The notes under the pieces were generated by a model that was not told the DNA's origin, ran no database searches, and worked only from the letters and a program-made list of their open reading frames with translations. A stretch of 64,000 nucleotides of DNA, taken from Streptomyces hayashii. GTDB lineage: Bacteria; Actinomycetota; Actinomycetes; Streptomycetales; Streptomycetaceae. A program made the translations under genes and the position numbers. Below, piece by piece: positions 38,044 through 48,325 of the stretch; within the stretch, counting starts at the first letter, position 1, and each line of letters opens with the position of its first letter. The DNA lies in assembly GCF_024539815.1 (NCBI RefSeq), contig NZ_JAHHIU010000095.1, positions 1-64,000 on the forward strand, read 5' to 3'.

Positions 38044-39768
38044 ATGGGCATGGCAGGATCGGAGCATGCGGAGACCCGGGACGAGCGGCGTCCGGGGGCG
38101 CCTGCCACCCCGCTCGCGGAGGCGCTGGAAGCTCTCAGGGCCGGGGCCTACGTGGTGGACGAGCAGGGCCGCGTCATCGCGATGAACTCCCGCACGGAAA
38201 AGCTGCTCGGGTGGTCCCCCGAAGACCTGCTCGGCCACGATGCGCACGACCTCCTGCACCGGGACGCCTACGGCCAGCCCCTGCCGAGGACCCAGTGCCG
38301 CATGCGCCAGGCCTTCCACGCCGGACGTCCCGCTCAGGCCGAGGAGGACCATTTCGCGTGCCGGGACGGCTCCGTGCGGCCCATCTCATGGCTGATAACG
38401 CCGTTCGATTTCGCGGGCCTCGAACGCAGCACGCTCGTCATCTTCCATCCGCGGCACGCGGAGGAGACGGACGCGCCCCCGGAGCCCGACGCCACGCTGC
38501 TGCCGGAGCTCGAACGCCTCGCCCTGCTGGCCGCGACCACCACCCAGCTGACCTCCACCCTCGACGTCGACGAGGCGCTGCGGCGGCTGGTGACCCTGGT
38601 CGTGCCCCGGCTGGCGGACTGGGTCGTCATCGACCTCATCACCGAGCGGGACGAGGTGTGGCGCACCGTGGTCGTCGAGGCGGACGGCGTCTCCCTGGTG
38701 CGCCACGACGAACTGCAGGGTCCGATGCCGCCGGTCCCCGAGGAATCCCCGATGCCCTTGTCACGCGCCCTGCGCGGGGTGGCCTCGACGCTGGCCGGTC
38801 CGCAGACGTACCAGGGGCCGCCCGACTCCGGCATCGCGGTCGAGCAGCGCCGACTGTTCGACGCCACCGGCATCCACTCCGCGGCCATCGCCCCCATCCG
38901 CAGCACCCGCGCTGTGCTGGGCGCCCTGACTCTGGGCCGCGCCGCACAGCCCGGGGACTACAACCCCGCCGACCTCCCGCTGATCGAGGACATCGCCCGC
39001 CGCGCCGGCCTCGCCCTGGACAACGCACGCCTCTACCAGCGTCAGCGCAAGGTCGCCGAGACCATGCAGAACCATCTGCTCCCCCAGATGCCGCGCGTGC
39101 CCGGGCTGCAGATGACGGTCCGCTACCTTCCCGCGCCCGACGCCTCGCAGGTGGGGGGCGACTGGTACGACGCCTTCTCCCTGTCCGACGGGTCCACCGC
39201 GCTGGCCGTGGGCGACGTCGTCGGCCACGACCTGGAGGCGGCGGCCGGCATGGCCCAGGTGCGCAACATGCTGCGCACCTACGCCTGGGCCCTGCATGAG
39301 TCCCCCAGCCGCATCGTCGACCGTCTCGACGAAGCGGTCATGCACATCACCGACGTCGCCATGGCCACCCTCATCCTCGCCAAGGTCGAGGAGGCCGACG
39401 AGGGCCGATGGAAACTGACCTGGACCAACGCCGGCCACCCGCCGCCCCTGCTGATCAGCCATGACGGTCTGGCCGAGTACCTCACCGACGGTCACGGCAT
39501 CCTGCTGGGCACCGGAGCGCGCAGACCTCGCGCCGACGCCACGGCCCTGCTGCCGCCCGGATCCACGCTCCTGCTGTACACCGACGGTCTGATCGAAGAG
39601 CCCGGCCACACCCTCGACGAGGGTCTGCACCGACTCCGCCGGCACGCGGCCGCCCTCGCGCACCGGCCCCTGGCCTCCTTCACCGACCAGCTGCTCCGAC
39701 GGGTCCGCCCCGCCGCCAACGACGACGACGTGGCCCTCCTCGCCGTGCGAGCCCCCACCCGGCACTGA
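38044..39768 (+). CDS. PAS-GAF-SpoIIE (PP2C) phosphatase
   Basis: 574 residues. Residues about 20-130 are a PAS sensor (AGAYVVDEQGRVIAMNSRTEKLLGW). Residues 150-340 are a GAF domain (ATTTQLTSTLDVDEALRRLV; LPLIEDIARRAGLALDNARLYQRQ). Residues 345-574 are a SpoIIE phosphatase: VGGDWYDAF (369-377), GDVVGHDLEAA (390-400), NAGHPPPLL (463-471) and the C-terminal DDVALL metal-binding end. In streptomycetes such proteins dephosphorylate anti-anti-sigma factors and steer stress sigma factors. ATG 38044 has AGGGAGA just upstream. No anti-sigma gene is adjacent. Ends at a bidirectional terminator. Confidence 0.93.
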   Translation: MGMAGSEHAETRDERRPGAPATPLAEALEALRAGAYVVDEQGRVIAMNSRTEKLLGWSPEDLLGHDAHDLLHRDAYGQPLPRTQCRMRQAFHAGRPAQAEEDHFACRDGSVRPISWLITPFDFAGLERSTLVIFHPRHAEETDAPPEPDATLLPELERLALLAATTTQLTSTLDVDEALRRLVTLVVPRLADWVVIDLITERDEVWRTVVVEADGVSLVRHDELQGPMPPVPEESPMPLSRALRGVASTLAGPQTYQGPPDSGIAVEQRRLFDATGIHSAAIAPIRSTRAVLGALTLGRAAQPGDYNPADLPLIEDIARRAGLALDNARLYQRQRKVAETMQNHLLPQMPRVPGLQMTVRYLPAPDASQVGGDWYDAFSLSDGSTALAVGDVVGHDLEAAAGMAQVRNMLRTYAWALHESPSRIVDRLDEAVMHITDVAMATLILAKVEEADEGRWKLTWTNAGHPPPLLISHDGLAEYLTDGHGILLGTGARRPRADATALLPPGSTLLLYTDGLIEEPGHTLDEGLHRLRRHAAALAHRPLASFTDQLLRRVRPAANDDDVALLAVRAPTRH

Positions 39769-39794
39769 CCCGCACCCTTCGGTGAGCCCGTCGC

Positions 39795-39836
39795 GGCCGG
39801 AGCCCGCCCCCACCGGGTGTGGGACGGGCTCCGGCC
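39795..39836. terminator. Bidirectional terminator between SpoIIE-type and hemerythrin genes
   Basis: Perfect 12-bp arms (39795-39806/39825-39836) with a further short stem in the loop; lies between two convergent stops (39768 and 39933). Confidence 0.85.
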
Positions 39837-39932
39837 ATGGGGGACGCTCCCCACTGCTCTCCTGCTGCTCCCGTACCGCTGCTCGAACGCGGCGCGGACA
39901 GCCCGCGCCGCACGCCGACGACGACGCCGGGG

Positions 39933-40424
39933 TCAGGAGTGGACGATGCGGCGCACGTTGTCCACGGCTCCGCAGCCTGCCTTCAGCTGACGCTCCCGTT
40001 CCTCCAGGAACTCCCCGCCCAGCTCCTCGCGTCGCTCCATGGCGACGTTCTCGCGGGCGCCGTTGAGGATGGTGCGCTCCTCCTCGTCGGCGTGGTGGGT
40101 CACGGCCTCGACGAGCTCCTCCAGCTTCTCGTCCCACTCCTCGGAGCCGACCTCGTCGACCTCCAGGAGTTCCAGGAGCGCCTTGTTGCCCTCCTCGTGC
40201 TCCTCCTCGCCGTGCTCGACCTCCTCGTCCTCGATCTTCTTGTAGCGCTTGAGGGCGGGGTACACCTTCGCCTCCTCCGCCAGAGCGTGTGCGATCAGCA
40301 GGTCGGCGAACTCCTGAAGGGCGGCGGCCCGGTCGGCTTCCACGCTGCGCATCAGGCGAAAGAGATCTTCCATTCTCCGGTGGTCCTGAAGAATGAGTTC
40401 GACGACGTCTCGTGTCTCGGCCAT
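39933..40424 (-). CDS. Hemerythrin HHE-domain protein
   Basis: 163 residues, four-helix bundle. LILQDHRRMEDLFRLM gives the first His and HALAEEAKVYPAL the HxxxE pair; EHGEEEHEEGNKAL and VTHHADEEERTIL supply the rest of the di-iron site. The family binds O2, NO or iron and helps in oxidative or nitrosative stress. Very acidic. Separate transcript, convergent with the phosphatase gene. Confidence 0.93.
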   Translation of the reverse strand: MAETRDVVELILQDHRRMEDLFRLMRSVEADRAAALQEFADLLIAHALAEEAKVYPALKRYKKIEDEEVEHGEEEHEEGNKALLELLEVDEVGSEEWDEKLEELVEAVTHHADEEERTILNGARENVAMERREELGGEFLEERERQLKAGCGAVDNVRRIVHS

Positions 40425-40701
40425 GGAACCGGCATCACTTTCGTACGAGGGGACCTTGCCGGAACCGTCTACCCCGCCCTGCCGTGTTCAGTGGTCAGGT
40501 CTTCGTCGAGCACCTCGTCTTCGCCCGTCCGGGCGTACGAGGCGGCCCCGGCGCACCGGGCGACCCGCACGACGGCCGACGAGACGGCCCCGACAGGACC
40601 GTCGAGCCGGCGTGTGCGATCGCGGCCTTCGGCCCGGACGCCGATCGGCCCGCGAGGGCGACACTGTAAGGAAGCGCCCGCCCCGCCTCCCAGGAGGAGT
40701 C

Positions 40702-41247
40702 ATGCCCTCGACCCGCCTCCCTGTGCCCGTTCCGGCGCCGGTCCGGTCCGGCCGGGACGGGGGGCGGCCCGGCGTCCGCCTGCTGCGGCGGCTGGGCCTG
40801 CGCCGCCGCCCGCTGTCTCGTCGTCCCGCTCCGGTGCGTCTGCCGCGCCCTGCCCAGGTCCGGGCGCTGCTCGCCGTGCTGGAGGACGCGGTGGCCGCCC
40901 AGCGGCCCACCGATGCGGCGGTGGCCGCGTGCGGCGAACCCGGTCCCGTCCCGGACCGGGCCGCCCTGGCCTGCGGCGACGCCGCCTCGGCTCTTGTGCG
41001 GCTGCGAGCCCGGCTGCTGGAGCTGCCGCTCGCCGACGTCGACCTCGTACAGGCGCAGGCATACGCGGGACGGCTGCTCTCCTACGGCCAGTGGATGGTG
41101 CGTCAGTCGGCCGACCTCGCGTACCGGGTGCACCCGGACGCCCGCACCGAGGCGGCCCGGCTTCAGCTGAACGGCCTGGGCAGGCCGGCGGACGAGCTGC
41201 GACGGCTGCGGGACGCCGTCAAGGAGCAGGGGGCGAACGGGCCCTGA
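40702..41247 (+). CDS. Hypothetical protein, Arg/Pro-rich N-terminus
   Basis: 181 residues, ATG 40702 with AGGAGGAG four bases upstream. The first 60 residues are basic and proline-rich (LGLRRRPLSRRPAPVRLPRP). The rest is alpha-helical with LSYGQWMVRQSADLAYRVHP as the most distinctive segment. No signal, membrane segment or known motif. Strong ribosome site and codon bias support a real gene. Function unknown. The 277-base gap to the hemerythrin gene shows only promoter space. Confidence 0.65.
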   Translation: MPSTRLPVPVPAPVRSGRDGGRPGVRLLRRLGLRRRPLSRRPAPVRLPRPAQVRALLAVLEDAVAAQRPTDAAVAACGEPGPVPDRAALACGDAASALVRLRARLLELPLADVDLVQAQAYAGRLLSYGQWMVRQSADLAYRVHPDARTEAARLQLNGLGRPADELRRLRDAVKEQGANGP

Positions 41248-41302
41248 GGGCCGAGGGCGCCGGGGCGTCGCCGCACCCCACCGCTCCCGTCCCTCCCGGC
41301 GG

Positions 41303-42064
41303 TCAGGAGTGCGAGAGGGCGAAGGAGACGAGGAAGCCGCACACCGTGATCAGCCCGATGGCCAGGTGGGCGTCGTCGAACGCTTCGGGGATCATCGTGT
41401 CGGCGATCATGGCGAGGATCGCCCCGGCCGCCACCGCGGTCACCCCCGCGATCACAGCGGGCGAGAAGGAGCCGACGACGGTGTAGCCGAGCACGGCGGA
41501 CACGGTGCTGGCCGCCGCGATCGCCGCCCAGACGCCGAAGACGTATTTCCTGGTGCGGCCGGCCTTCTTCATCCCCGCGGAACTGGACAGCCCCTCGGGG
41601 ACGTTGCTGATGAAGACCGCGGCCACCGTCACGAGACTGACCGCGCCCCCGTCCAGCAGGCTGACGCCGATGACCGCGGACTCGGGCACCCCGTCGAGCA
41701 GGGCGCCGAGAGCCAGCGCCGTCCCTGACCCGCTCTGCTCGGTCTCCGCGGGCTGCGCCTGCTCCGGTGCGTGACCCGAGCGCTTGCGGTACCGCGCGCC
41801 CCGGCGGGCCAGCCACATGTTGCCGCCGGTGTAGGCCAGTGCGCCGACCAGTGTGCCGACGGCAGCGGGAGCGAGCCCCGCCTCGTCGTACGCCTCCCCC
41901 ACCAGCTCGAAGGAGACCGCCGACAACAGCACGCCCGCGCCGAAGGCCATCACCGTGGCGATCACCTTCTGCGGGACTCTCAGCCCGTAGCCCAGCGCGG
42001 CGCCGATCAGCAGGGCCGAGCCCGCCACCAGTCCCCACAGTCCCGCCTGTACGACTTCAGCCAT
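41303..42064 (-). CDS. ZIP-family metal transporter
   Basis: 253 residues, about eight transmembrane segments. [21 protein letters not shown] (helix IV) has the metal-site pattern with Pro-Glu, and [20 protein letters not shown] (helix V) has the second NVPEG motif; both bracket the binuclear metal site of ZIP zinc/iron permeases. A short His-containing cytoplasmic loop ([15 protein letters not shown]) lies between helices III and IV. Imports Zn2+ or Fe2+ most likely. Single-gene transcript, convergent with the hypothetical gene at 40702. Confidence 0.92.
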   Translation of the reverse strand: MAEVVQAGLWGLVAGSALLIGAALGYGLRVPQKVIATVMAFGAGVLLSAVSFELVGEAYDEAGLAPAAVGTLVGALAYTGGNMWLARRGARYRKRSGHAPEQAQPAETEQSGSGTALALGALLDGVPESAVIGVSLLDGGAVSLVTVAAVFISNVPEGLSSSAGMKKAGRTRKYVFGVWAAIAAASTVSAVLGYTVVGSFSPAVIAGVTAVAAGAILAMIADTMIPEAFDDAHLAIGLITVCGFLVSFALSHS

Positions 42065-42292
42065 GTCGAGGCGTCTACCCGTTCCGGATGTGGATCAACG
42101 AGCGACCTCGGTGGGCCGTGCCCGCCGACGACGGACGACATGCCGGGGCCGACTACGCCGACCGTGTGTGACAACCGCCCGATCGGACGCGTGTCGGCCA
42201 CCGCCGGGCGTCACCCGCCGCCGCGACTCGCGAGGATGACTTCGATTCACGCATGTGCGAGGGCGGACCGCGGACACCTGGAGAAGCTGGCT

Positions 42293-43984
42293 GTGACGAT
42301 TCTGAACGACCCGGACCGATCGGCTGCCGCCGCCTACGACACCGAGGTGCCGGTCAGGGGCAGACAGCCCGGCAACGTCGTGGTGAAGTGGCTGACGACC
42401 ACCGACCACAAGACCATCGGCACGATGTACCTGACGACGTCCTTCGCGTTCTTCCTCATCGGAGGCGTGATGGCTCTGCTCATCCGCGCCGAGCTGGCCC
42501 GCCCCGGCCTGCAGATCGTCTCGCCCGAGCAGTACAACCAGCTGTTCACGATGCACGGCACGATCATGCTGCTGATGTTCGCGACGCCGCTGTTCGCCGG
42601 CTTCACGAACTGGATCATGCCGCTCCAGATCGGCGCGCCCGACGTCGCGTTCCCACGGCTGAACATGTTCGCCTACTGGCTGTACCTGTTCGGGTCCTCG
42701 ATCGCGGTGGGCGGCTTCCTCACCCCGCAGGGCGCGGCCGACTTCGGCTGGTTCGCCTACACCCCGCTGTCGGACGCCATCCGCAGTCCGGGGCTCGGGT
42801 CCGACCTGTGGATCATGGGTCTGGCCTTCTCCGGCTTCGGCACCATCCTCGGCGCGGTCAACTTCATCACCACGATCATCTGCATGCGGGCTCCCGGCAT
42901 GACGATGTTCCGTCTGCCGATCTTCACCTGGAACGTGCTGCTGACGGCCGTCCTGGTCCTCTTCGCCTTCCCGGTCCTCGCGGCCGCCCTGTTCGCGCTG
43001 GAGGCGGACCGCAAGTTCGGCGCCCACGTCTTCGACGCGGCGAACGGCGGGGCGTTGCTGTGGCAACACCTCTTCTGGTTCTTCGGCCATCCGGAGGTGT
43101 ACATCATCGCCCTGCCGTTCTTCGGCATCGTCACCGAGGTCATCCCGGTCTTCTCCCGTAAGCCGATCTTCGGGTACATGGGCCTGGTCGCGGCGACGAT
43201 CTCGATCGCCGGTCTCTCCGTGACGGTGTGGGCGCACCACATGTTCGTCACGGGCGGGGTGCTGCTGCCGTTCTTCTCCTTCATGACGTTCCTCATCGCC
43301 GTTCCCACCGGCGTGAAGTTCTTCAACTGGATCGGGACGATGTGGAAGGGGTCGGTGTCCTTCGAGACGCCGATGCTGTGGGCGACCGGGTTCCTCGTCA
43401 CCTTCCTCTTCGGCGGTCTGACCGGCGTCATCCTGGCCTCGCCGCCGATGGACTTCCATGTGTCCGACTCGTACTTCGTGGTGGCGCACTTCCACTACGT
43501 CGTCTTCGGCACGGTCGTCTTCGCGATGTTCGCCGGCTTCCACTTCTGGTGGCCCAAGTTCACCGGCAGGATGCTCGACGAGCGCCTGGGCAAGATCACC
43601 TTCTGGACGCTGTTCATCGGCTTCCACGGCACCTTCCTCATCCAGCACTGGCTGGGCGCCGAGGGCATGCCGCGCCGCTACGCGGACTACCTGGCCGCGG
43701 ACGGGTTCACCGCCCTGAACACGATCTCGACGATCAGTTCCTTCCTCCTCGGCCTGTCGATGCTGCCGTTCCTCTACAACGTGTGGCGGACGGGCAGGTA
43801 CGGCAAGCCGGTCGGCGTCGACGACCCGTGGGGCTACGGCCGCTCGCTGGAGTGGGCCACCTCCTGCCCGCCGCCCCGCCACAACTTCACCACCCTGCCG
43901 CGCATCCGCAGCGAGTCCCCCGCCTTCGACCTGCACCACCCCGACATCGCCATGGCCGAGGCCGAGGCGCACGGGGTCCGTTGA
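42293..43984 (+). CDS. ctaD: Cytochrome c oxidase subunit I (aa3 type)
   Basis: 563 residues, twelve transmembrane helices. The heme a ligand lies in [12 protein letters not shown]. The Cu_B/heme a3 site is intact: [17 protein letters not shown] with the His-Tyr crosslink, [10 protein letters not shown], and [10 protein letters not shown]. It reduces oxygen in the respiratory chain. GTG 42293 is used with GGAGAAG nine bases upstream. It stands without ctaC or ctaE, so it is probably a second copy of the chromosomal ctaCDE subunit I. The small membrane gene that follows begins 19 bases downstream. Confidence 0.96.
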   Translation: MTILNDPDRSAAAAYDTEVPVRGRQPGNVVVKWLTTTDHKTIGTMYLTTSFAFFLIGGVMALLIRAELARPGLQIVSPEQYNQLFTMHGTIMLLMFATPLFAGFTNWIMPLQIGAPDVAFPRLNMFAYWLYLFGSSIAVGGFLTPQGAADFGWFAYTPLSDAIRSPGLGSDLWIMGLAFSGFGTILGAVNFITTIICMRAPGMTMFRLPIFTWNVLLTAVLVLFAFPVLAAALFALEADRKFGAHVFDAANGGALLWQHLFWFFGHPEVYIIALPFFGIVTEVIPVFSRKPIFGYMGLVAATISIAGLSVTVWAHHMFVTGGVLLPFFSFMTFLIAVPTGVKFFNWIGTMWKGSVSFETPMLWATGFLVTFLFGGLTGVILASPPMDFHVSDSYFVVAHFHYVVFGTVVFAMFAGFHFWWPKFTGRMLDERLGKITFWTLFIGFHGTFLIQHWLGAEGMPRRYADYLAADGFTALNTISTISSFLLGLSMLPFLYNVWRTGRYGKPVGVDDPWGYGRSLEWATSCPPPRHNFTTLPRIRSESPAFDLHHPDIAMAEAEAHGVR

Positions 43985-44003
43985 TGACGGGGCGGAGGCG
44001 GCG

Positions 44004-44360
44004 ATGAGCGAGGCGGCGAGGCAGGAGGCCGCGCAGGCGGGCGGCCTCGGCGACCAGGTGGAGGGTTACCTGCTGTGGCAGGCCACGATCGCGGTGGCCG
44101 AGGAACGTGCGCAGGCCTTCGTGGAACCCATGGAGTGGCTGACCACCTCTCAACGCGCCGACGTCGAACAGCGGTACGTCGCCGACAGCCTCCACCACGC
44201 CCAGCGCGATCTGGAGCGGATCGCGGCCCGCTGCCGTTCGTTGCGCGGCGAGTACGAGCGACGCTACAGGGAGCTGCGCCTGCGCTGTGTGGGCTGGGCA
44301 GTGGCCGTCAGCACCTGCCTCGCCTCGGTGACCGCCGCCACCCTGTCGTTGATCCGGTGA
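44004..44360 (+). CDS. Small coiled-coil protein with C-terminal membrane anchor, ctaD partner
   Basis: 118 residues. Residues 10-85 are helical with many Arg/Glu (VEQRYVADSLHHAQRDLERIAA), suggesting a coiled coil; VGWAVAVSTCLASVTAATLSLI is a single C-terminal transmembrane helix (tail anchor). It starts 19 bases after ctaD; a seven-codon frame (ATG 43984) bridges the two with four-base overlaps at both ends. No recognised family. Association with the oxidase is inferred from position only. Confidence 0.7.
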   Translation: MSEAARQEAAQAGGLGDQVEGYLLWQATIAVAEERAQAFVEPMEWLTTSQRADVEQRYVADSLHHAQRDLERIAARCRSLRGEYERRYRELRLRCVGWAVAVSTCLASVTAATLSLIR

Positions 44361-44405
44361 CGCCGACGACCTGGGCTCTCGCGTCCGGTCGTCAGCGCTG
44401 CGTTC

Positions 44406-44437
44406 GAGGGGCGGTCCGGTCGGCCGGACCGCCCCTC
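44406..44437 (+). terminator. 14-bp stem terminator after the ctaD unit
   Basis: Perfect 14-bp stem (44406-44419/44424-44437) with a TCGG tetraloop, 45 bases after the last stop. Confidence 0.9.
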
Positions 44438-44572
44438 GCTCGTCGGGCGCGCCGTCCCCTCCAAGGACATGGGCCAGGAACGGCCGTCCGGCCTCGGGCG
44501 ACGCGCCCGCCCCGGGGAATGCGAAGCTGACGTGTCCCGTCCGCCTCCGCCTTCCGAGCAGAGAGACTCGCC

Positions 44573-45643
44573 ATGATCGAAGAAGTGCTCCATCGCGTCG
44601 CCGGATACGAGACGCGGTTCCACACGCTTTTCGAGGAGTACTTCGACACGTTGGGCGTCCGGCTCGACGCGCCGTCGTTCAGCCGCTTCACCCCGGAGTG
44701 CCTGGCGCTGGTGCGCGACCTGGCCCTGCGCGGCGGCAAGCGGATGCGGGTGGTGCTGCTGCACGAGGCGGCTCGCCTGGTGTCCGAGGAACCGGCCGAA
44801 GGGCTCGACGCGGCGGCGCTGAGCATAGAGCTCCTGCAGACCCACGGGCTGATCCACGACGATCTCATCGACGACAGCCCCACCCGCCGGGGCGGCCCCT
44901 CCACGTACTACGCCTACCGCGACCGGTTCCCTCGGCACCCGCAGGCGGCTCTCGGCCTCACGGTCCTCGCGGGCGATCTCGCATTCGCCCTGTCCCTTCA
45001 GGTCCTCCTCGACGCGAAGGCGCCTCTCGCCGTGCGGCAGGCCATGGTCGAGACGCAGACGCGGTCGGCCGCCGACACGTTCATGGGACAGATCGTCGAC
45101 CTGGAGCGGGACTTCGGCACGACGCCGGACGAGGACGTCCTGCACACCGTGGCCGACTACAAGTCCGCTCGTTACTCGATTCTCGCGCCCATGAAGCTCG
45201 GTCTGCTGGCGGCGGGCGAGCAGCCCGCGCTCTTCGAACAGGAACTGCGCGGCTATGCGCGGCTGGTCGGGATCTGCGGGCAGATGCGCGACGACTACCT
45301 GGATCTGTTCGGGGACGCGGCCGTCATGGGCAAGCCGACCGGCGGCGACCTGCGCGACGGGAAGCGCAGCTACACGGTGAGCGCCCTGTTGTCCGCCGTG
45401 ACCGGCGCCGAGCGTGCCGTGGTGGAGGCAGCCCTCGGCGACCGGTCCTGCACTCCGGAGACGGTCACCGCGGTGCGGGAGATCGCCGAGAGCAGCGGCG
45501 CGGCGGACCGGATGCGTGCGGAGATGCGACGACATGCGGAACAGGCCTGCGCGCTCGCCGCCAGGTGGCGGCCACGGTGGCGGGACGACGCGGTCGAGTT
45601 CTTCGAGCTCCTTCCGCTGTGGAGCGTGGACCGCGCCAAGTGA
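44573..45643 (+). CDS. Polyprenyl (isoprenyl) diphosphate synthase
   Basis: 356 residues, all-alpha trans-prenyltransferase. LRGGKRMRVVLLHEAARL holds the basic substrate loop; HDDLIDDSPTRRGG the first Asp-rich motif; GQMRDDYLDLFGD the second; both are complete, so it should be active. Chains of 15-20 carbons (FPP/GGPP) are typical for this size, but product length cannot be fixed from sequence. No terpene cyclase, carotenoid or menaquinone gene is nearby. Convergent with ligA, with only 18 bases between the stops. Confidence 0.93.
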   Translation: MIEEVLHRVAGYETRFHTLFEEYFDTLGVRLDAPSFSRFTPECLALVRDLALRGGKRMRVVLLHEAARLVSEEPAEGLDAAALSIELLQTHGLIHDDLIDDSPTRRGGPSTYYAYRDRFPRHPQAALGLTVLAGDLAFALSLQVLLDAKAPLAVRQAMVETQTRSAADTFMGQIVDLERDFGTTPDEDVLHTVADYKSARYSILAPMKLGLLAAGEQPALFEQELRGYARLVGICGQMRDDYLDLFGDAAVMGKPTGGDLRDGKRSYTVSALLSAVTGAERAVVEAALGDRSCTPETVTAVREIAESSGAADRMRAEMRRHAEQACALAARWRPRWRDDAVEFFELLPLWSVDRAK

Positions 45644-45661
45644 CCTGTCCGCGGGCGGCGT

Positions 45662-47821
45662 TCAGGCGTCCTGGCGCTGCGGTCCGGCTTCCGCGTCGAG
45701 GTGGTCCGCGACCAGTGCGGCGAACTCGTCGGGGGCGGCGAGCCGGATGCCGAGGGCCTCGGCCTTGGCGCGCTTGGCTCCGGCGCCCTCTCCGGCCACG
45801 ACCAGAGTCGTCTTCTTGGACACGCTGGAGGACGAGCGGCCGCCGGCGCGTTCGATGAGCTCGTTCATCTGGTTGCGGCTGAGCTTCTCCAGCGCGCCGG
45901 TCATGGCGCCGGTGACGACCACGGTCATCCCTGCCAGCGGGCCGCCGTCCGCTGCGCCCGGCGCCTCCGCGCCGTCCAGGGTCTCCGCACCGTCTCCGGC
46001 GCGACGGGCGTCGCCGTCCGCGGCGGGCGCCACCGGGGCCGGCGGGAGGGCGCCGGGCTCGGTCATGTTGACCCCGGCCGCGGCCAGTTTGTCGATGAGC
46101 GGGGCGAGTTCGGCGAGTTCGGCGACGATCGAGGGAGCCTTCTCGGCGCCGATGCCGTCGACCTGCCGGATCGCCTCGGCGTCCGCGGCGCGCAGGTGCC
46201 CCATGGTGGCGAAGTGCCGGGCGATCCGGCGCGACATGGAGCGGCCCGTACCGCGGACGCCGAGGGCGCACAGCACTCTCGACAGCGGCTGCCCCTTCGC
46301 TGCGGTGAGCGCCGCGAGCAGTTTGTCGGTGCTCGTCTCCCCCATGCGTTCCAGGCCGAGCAACTGCTCGCGGGTGAGGGTGAACAGGTCGGCGAGGTCC
46401 GCGACGAGTCCGGCTTCCACGAGCTGGACGACACGCGTGTGGCCGAGGCCTTCGATGTCGAGCTGGTCGCGTCCGGCGGCGTAGGAGAGGGCGGCGACGA
46501 GATGGCAGTTGCGGCCGCTCTCGCAGCGCCAGCGCTGTTCGCCGGTGTCGATGCCCGATCCGCAGCGCGGGCACGTCTCGGGGAAGACGATCGGCTGTTC
46601 GTCGCCGGTGCGCAGGTGGGCCACGGGGGCTTCGATGCGGGGGATGACGTCGCCCGCCCGGTACACCATGACCCGGTCGCCCAGCCGCAGGTCGCGGCGG
46701 GTGATGTCGGCCGGGTTGTGCAGCGTCGCGTAGGTGATGGTGGAGCCGTCGATCTCCACCGGTTCGAGGACGGCCCGCGGGGCGATGATGCCGGTGCGGC
46801 CCACGTTCCACTCGACCGCCAGCAGCCGGGTGATCTTCTCCACGGCGCGCAGCTTGAAGGCGATCGCCCAGCGCGGGGCACGTGAACCCGATCCCGCGGT
46901 GCGCTGGTCGGCGGCCAGGTCCGCCTTGACGACGATTCCGTCGATCCCGAAGGGCAGCGACGGGCGCAGGGCGGCGATCTCCGACACGCGGGCCAGGACC
47001 TCCTCGGCGGTGGCCGCGGTGATGCCGGGCACGGCGGTGCCGGCCGTGGTGTTCACGCCGTACGCGGCGGCCCGGTTCATCAGGTCGCTGTGCGCGCACT
47101 CCTCCAGCGTTGCGGCCAACGAGGGCTCGGTGTCGGGCAGAGGCAGCAGACCGTATCCGAAGAACGTCATGGGCACGGTGTAGGCGCGGTCCTTCGCGCG
47201 CAGGGTGCCGGCCGCGGCGTTGCGCGGGTTGGCGAACGGCGCCCCGCCGTGTGCCGTGCGCACCTCGTTGGCGTGCTCGAACTGGCCGGTCGTCATCAGG
47301 ACTTCGCCGCGCACCTCCACCGTGACGGGCTCCGCCAGCTCGGCCGGCAGGCCTTCGATCGTTCCGATCGCGTGCGAGACGTCCTCCCCGGCCGTCCCGT
47401 CGCCCCGGGTGATCAGTCGCGTCAGGCGGCCGCGGGTGTAGCGGGCCGCGATCGCCAGGCCGTCCAGCTTCGGCTCCACGCTGTAGCGCTCGGCGTCCCG
47501 GCCCAGGCGGCGCGCCAGCGAGGCGGTCCAGGCCGTGAACTCCTCCGGTGAGAACACGTTGTCCAGACTCAGCATCGCCGCCGTGTGCGGGACGTCGCCC
47601 TCCACGGCGCCGCCGGCCACCTTCCCGGTCGGCGAGTCGGCCAGCACCTCGTCCGGGTGCTCGGCCTCCCAGGTCGCGATGGCGCGCACCAGCCGGTCGT
47701 AGGAGTCGTCGTCCAGCGCCGACGTGCCGGCCTCGTAATAGGCGGCCGAAGCCTTCACCGCGTCCTCGACCGCCTGCGCGTAGGCGACGGCGTCCACGAT
47801 CACTGCAACTGGTGTTGTCAT
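45662..47821 (-). CDS. ligA: NAD+-dependent DNA ligase
   Basis: 719 residues. Ia domain at the N-terminus, adenylation domain with catalytic Lys118 in [11 protein letters not shown], an OB fold ([15 protein letters not shown]), a four-cysteine zinc finger ([11 protein letters not shown]...[10 protein letters not shown]), HhH repeats ([32 protein letters not shown]), and a C-terminal BRCT domain ([20 protein letters not shown]). An Ala/Gly-rich linker of about 35 residues before BRCT is unusually long. Seals nicks in DNA. No replication genes are close and streptomycetes often have more than one such ligase, so this may be the accessory copy. The ATG at 47830 is an alternative start. Confidence 0.93.
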   Translation of the reverse strand: MTTPVAVIVDAVAYAQAVEDAVKASAAYYEAGTSALDDDSYDRLVRAIATWEAEHPDEVLADSPTGKVAGGAVEGDVPHTAAMLSLDNVFSPEEFTAWTASLARRLGRDAERYSVEPKLDGLAIAARYTRGRLTRLITRGDGTAGEDVSHAIGTIEGLPAELAEPVTVEVRGEVLMTTGQFEHANEVRTAHGGAPFANPRNAAAGTLRAKDRAYTVPMTFFGYGLLPLPDTEPSLAATLEECAHSDLMNRAAAYGVNTTAGTAVPGITAATAEEVLARVSEIAALRPSLPFGIDGIVVKADLAADQRTAGSGSRAPRWAIAFKLRAVEKITRLLAVEWNVGRTGIIAPRAVLEPVEIDGSTITYATLHNPADITRRDLRLGDRVMVYRAGDVIPRIEAPVAHLRTGDEQPIVFPETCPRCGSGIDTGEQRWRCESGRNCHLVAALSYAAGRDQLDIEGLGHTRVVQLVEAGLVADLADLFTLTREQLLGLERMGETSTDKLLAALTAAKGQPLSRVLCALGVRGTGRSMSRRIARHFATMGHLRAADAEAIRQVDGIGAEKAPSIVAELAELAPLIDKLAAAGVNMTEPGALPPAPVAPAADGDARRAGDGAETLDGAEAPGAADGGPLAGMTVVVTGAMTGALEKLSRNQMNELIERAGGRSSSSVSKKTTLVVAGEGAGAKRAKAEALGIRLAAPDEFAALVADHLDAEAGPQRQDA

Positions 47822-47913
47822 GACCGACATCCTGCCTGCGACCACTGACAACGCCCCTGTGCGAGGACCAGCGCGGAGGCGGGCCGCTCGCGGACGGCCC
47901 GGCGGCGATCGCC

Positions 47914-47919
47914 TATCTT
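47914..47919 (+). promoter_or_regulatory. -10 box TATCTT for a leaderless transcript
   Basis: TATCTT ends seven bases before the ATG of the HTH-TOBE gene, and no ribosome site is present between them; this is the spacing of leaderless genes in actinomycetes. Confidence 0.45.
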
Positions 47920-47926
47920 GGCGCGT

Positions 47927-48325
47927 ATGCAGTCCTACACGATCGGCCAGGCCGCACGGCTCCTCGGCGTGAGTCCCGACACCGCGCGACGGTGGGCCGA
48001 CGCGGGCCGGGTGGCCACCCATCGTGACGAGAGCGGACGTCGTCTCATCGACGGGAGGGATCTCGCCGCCTTCTCCGTGGAGCTGGCCGCGAGCGGCGCC
48101 GCCGCCGGGGACGACGTCTCGTACACCTCCGTCCGCAACGCCTTCCCGGGCATCGTGACGGCCGTGAAGCTCGGTGACGTCGCGGCCCAGGTGGAGATCC
48201 AGGCCGGGCCGCACCGGTTGGTGTCGCTGCTGACGCGCGAGGCGGTGGAGGAGTTGGGGCTGGAGGTCGGAGTGGAGGCCACCGCCCGGGTGAAGTCGAC
48301 GAACGTGCACATCGACCGGGCCTGA
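47927..48325 (+). CDS. HTH-TOBE molybdate-binding regulator (molbindin-like)
   Basis: 132 residues. Residues 1-50 are a MerR-type/excisionase-type [28 protein letters not shown]. Residues 62-130 are one TOBE domain ([34 protein letters not shown]...[18 protein letters not shown]), the oxyanion-binding fold of molbindins and ModE. It probably senses molybdate and controls modABC, which starts 280 bases downstream. The usual E. coli ModE has a LysR-like HTH with two TOBE domains; this is a compact alternative. Start at 47927 appears leaderless. Confidence 0.88.
   Translation: MQSYTIGQAARLLGVSPDTARRWADAGRVATHRDESGRRLIDGRDLAAFSVELAASGAAAGDDVSYTSVRNAFPGIVTAVKLGDVAAQVEIQAGPHRLVSLLTREAVEELGLEVGVEATARVKSTNVHIDRA

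Noticed and set aside
42095-43972. 625-residue antisense frame over ctaD
   Set aside because: Highly charged, repetitive composition with no fold; ctaD on the other strand is fully conserved.
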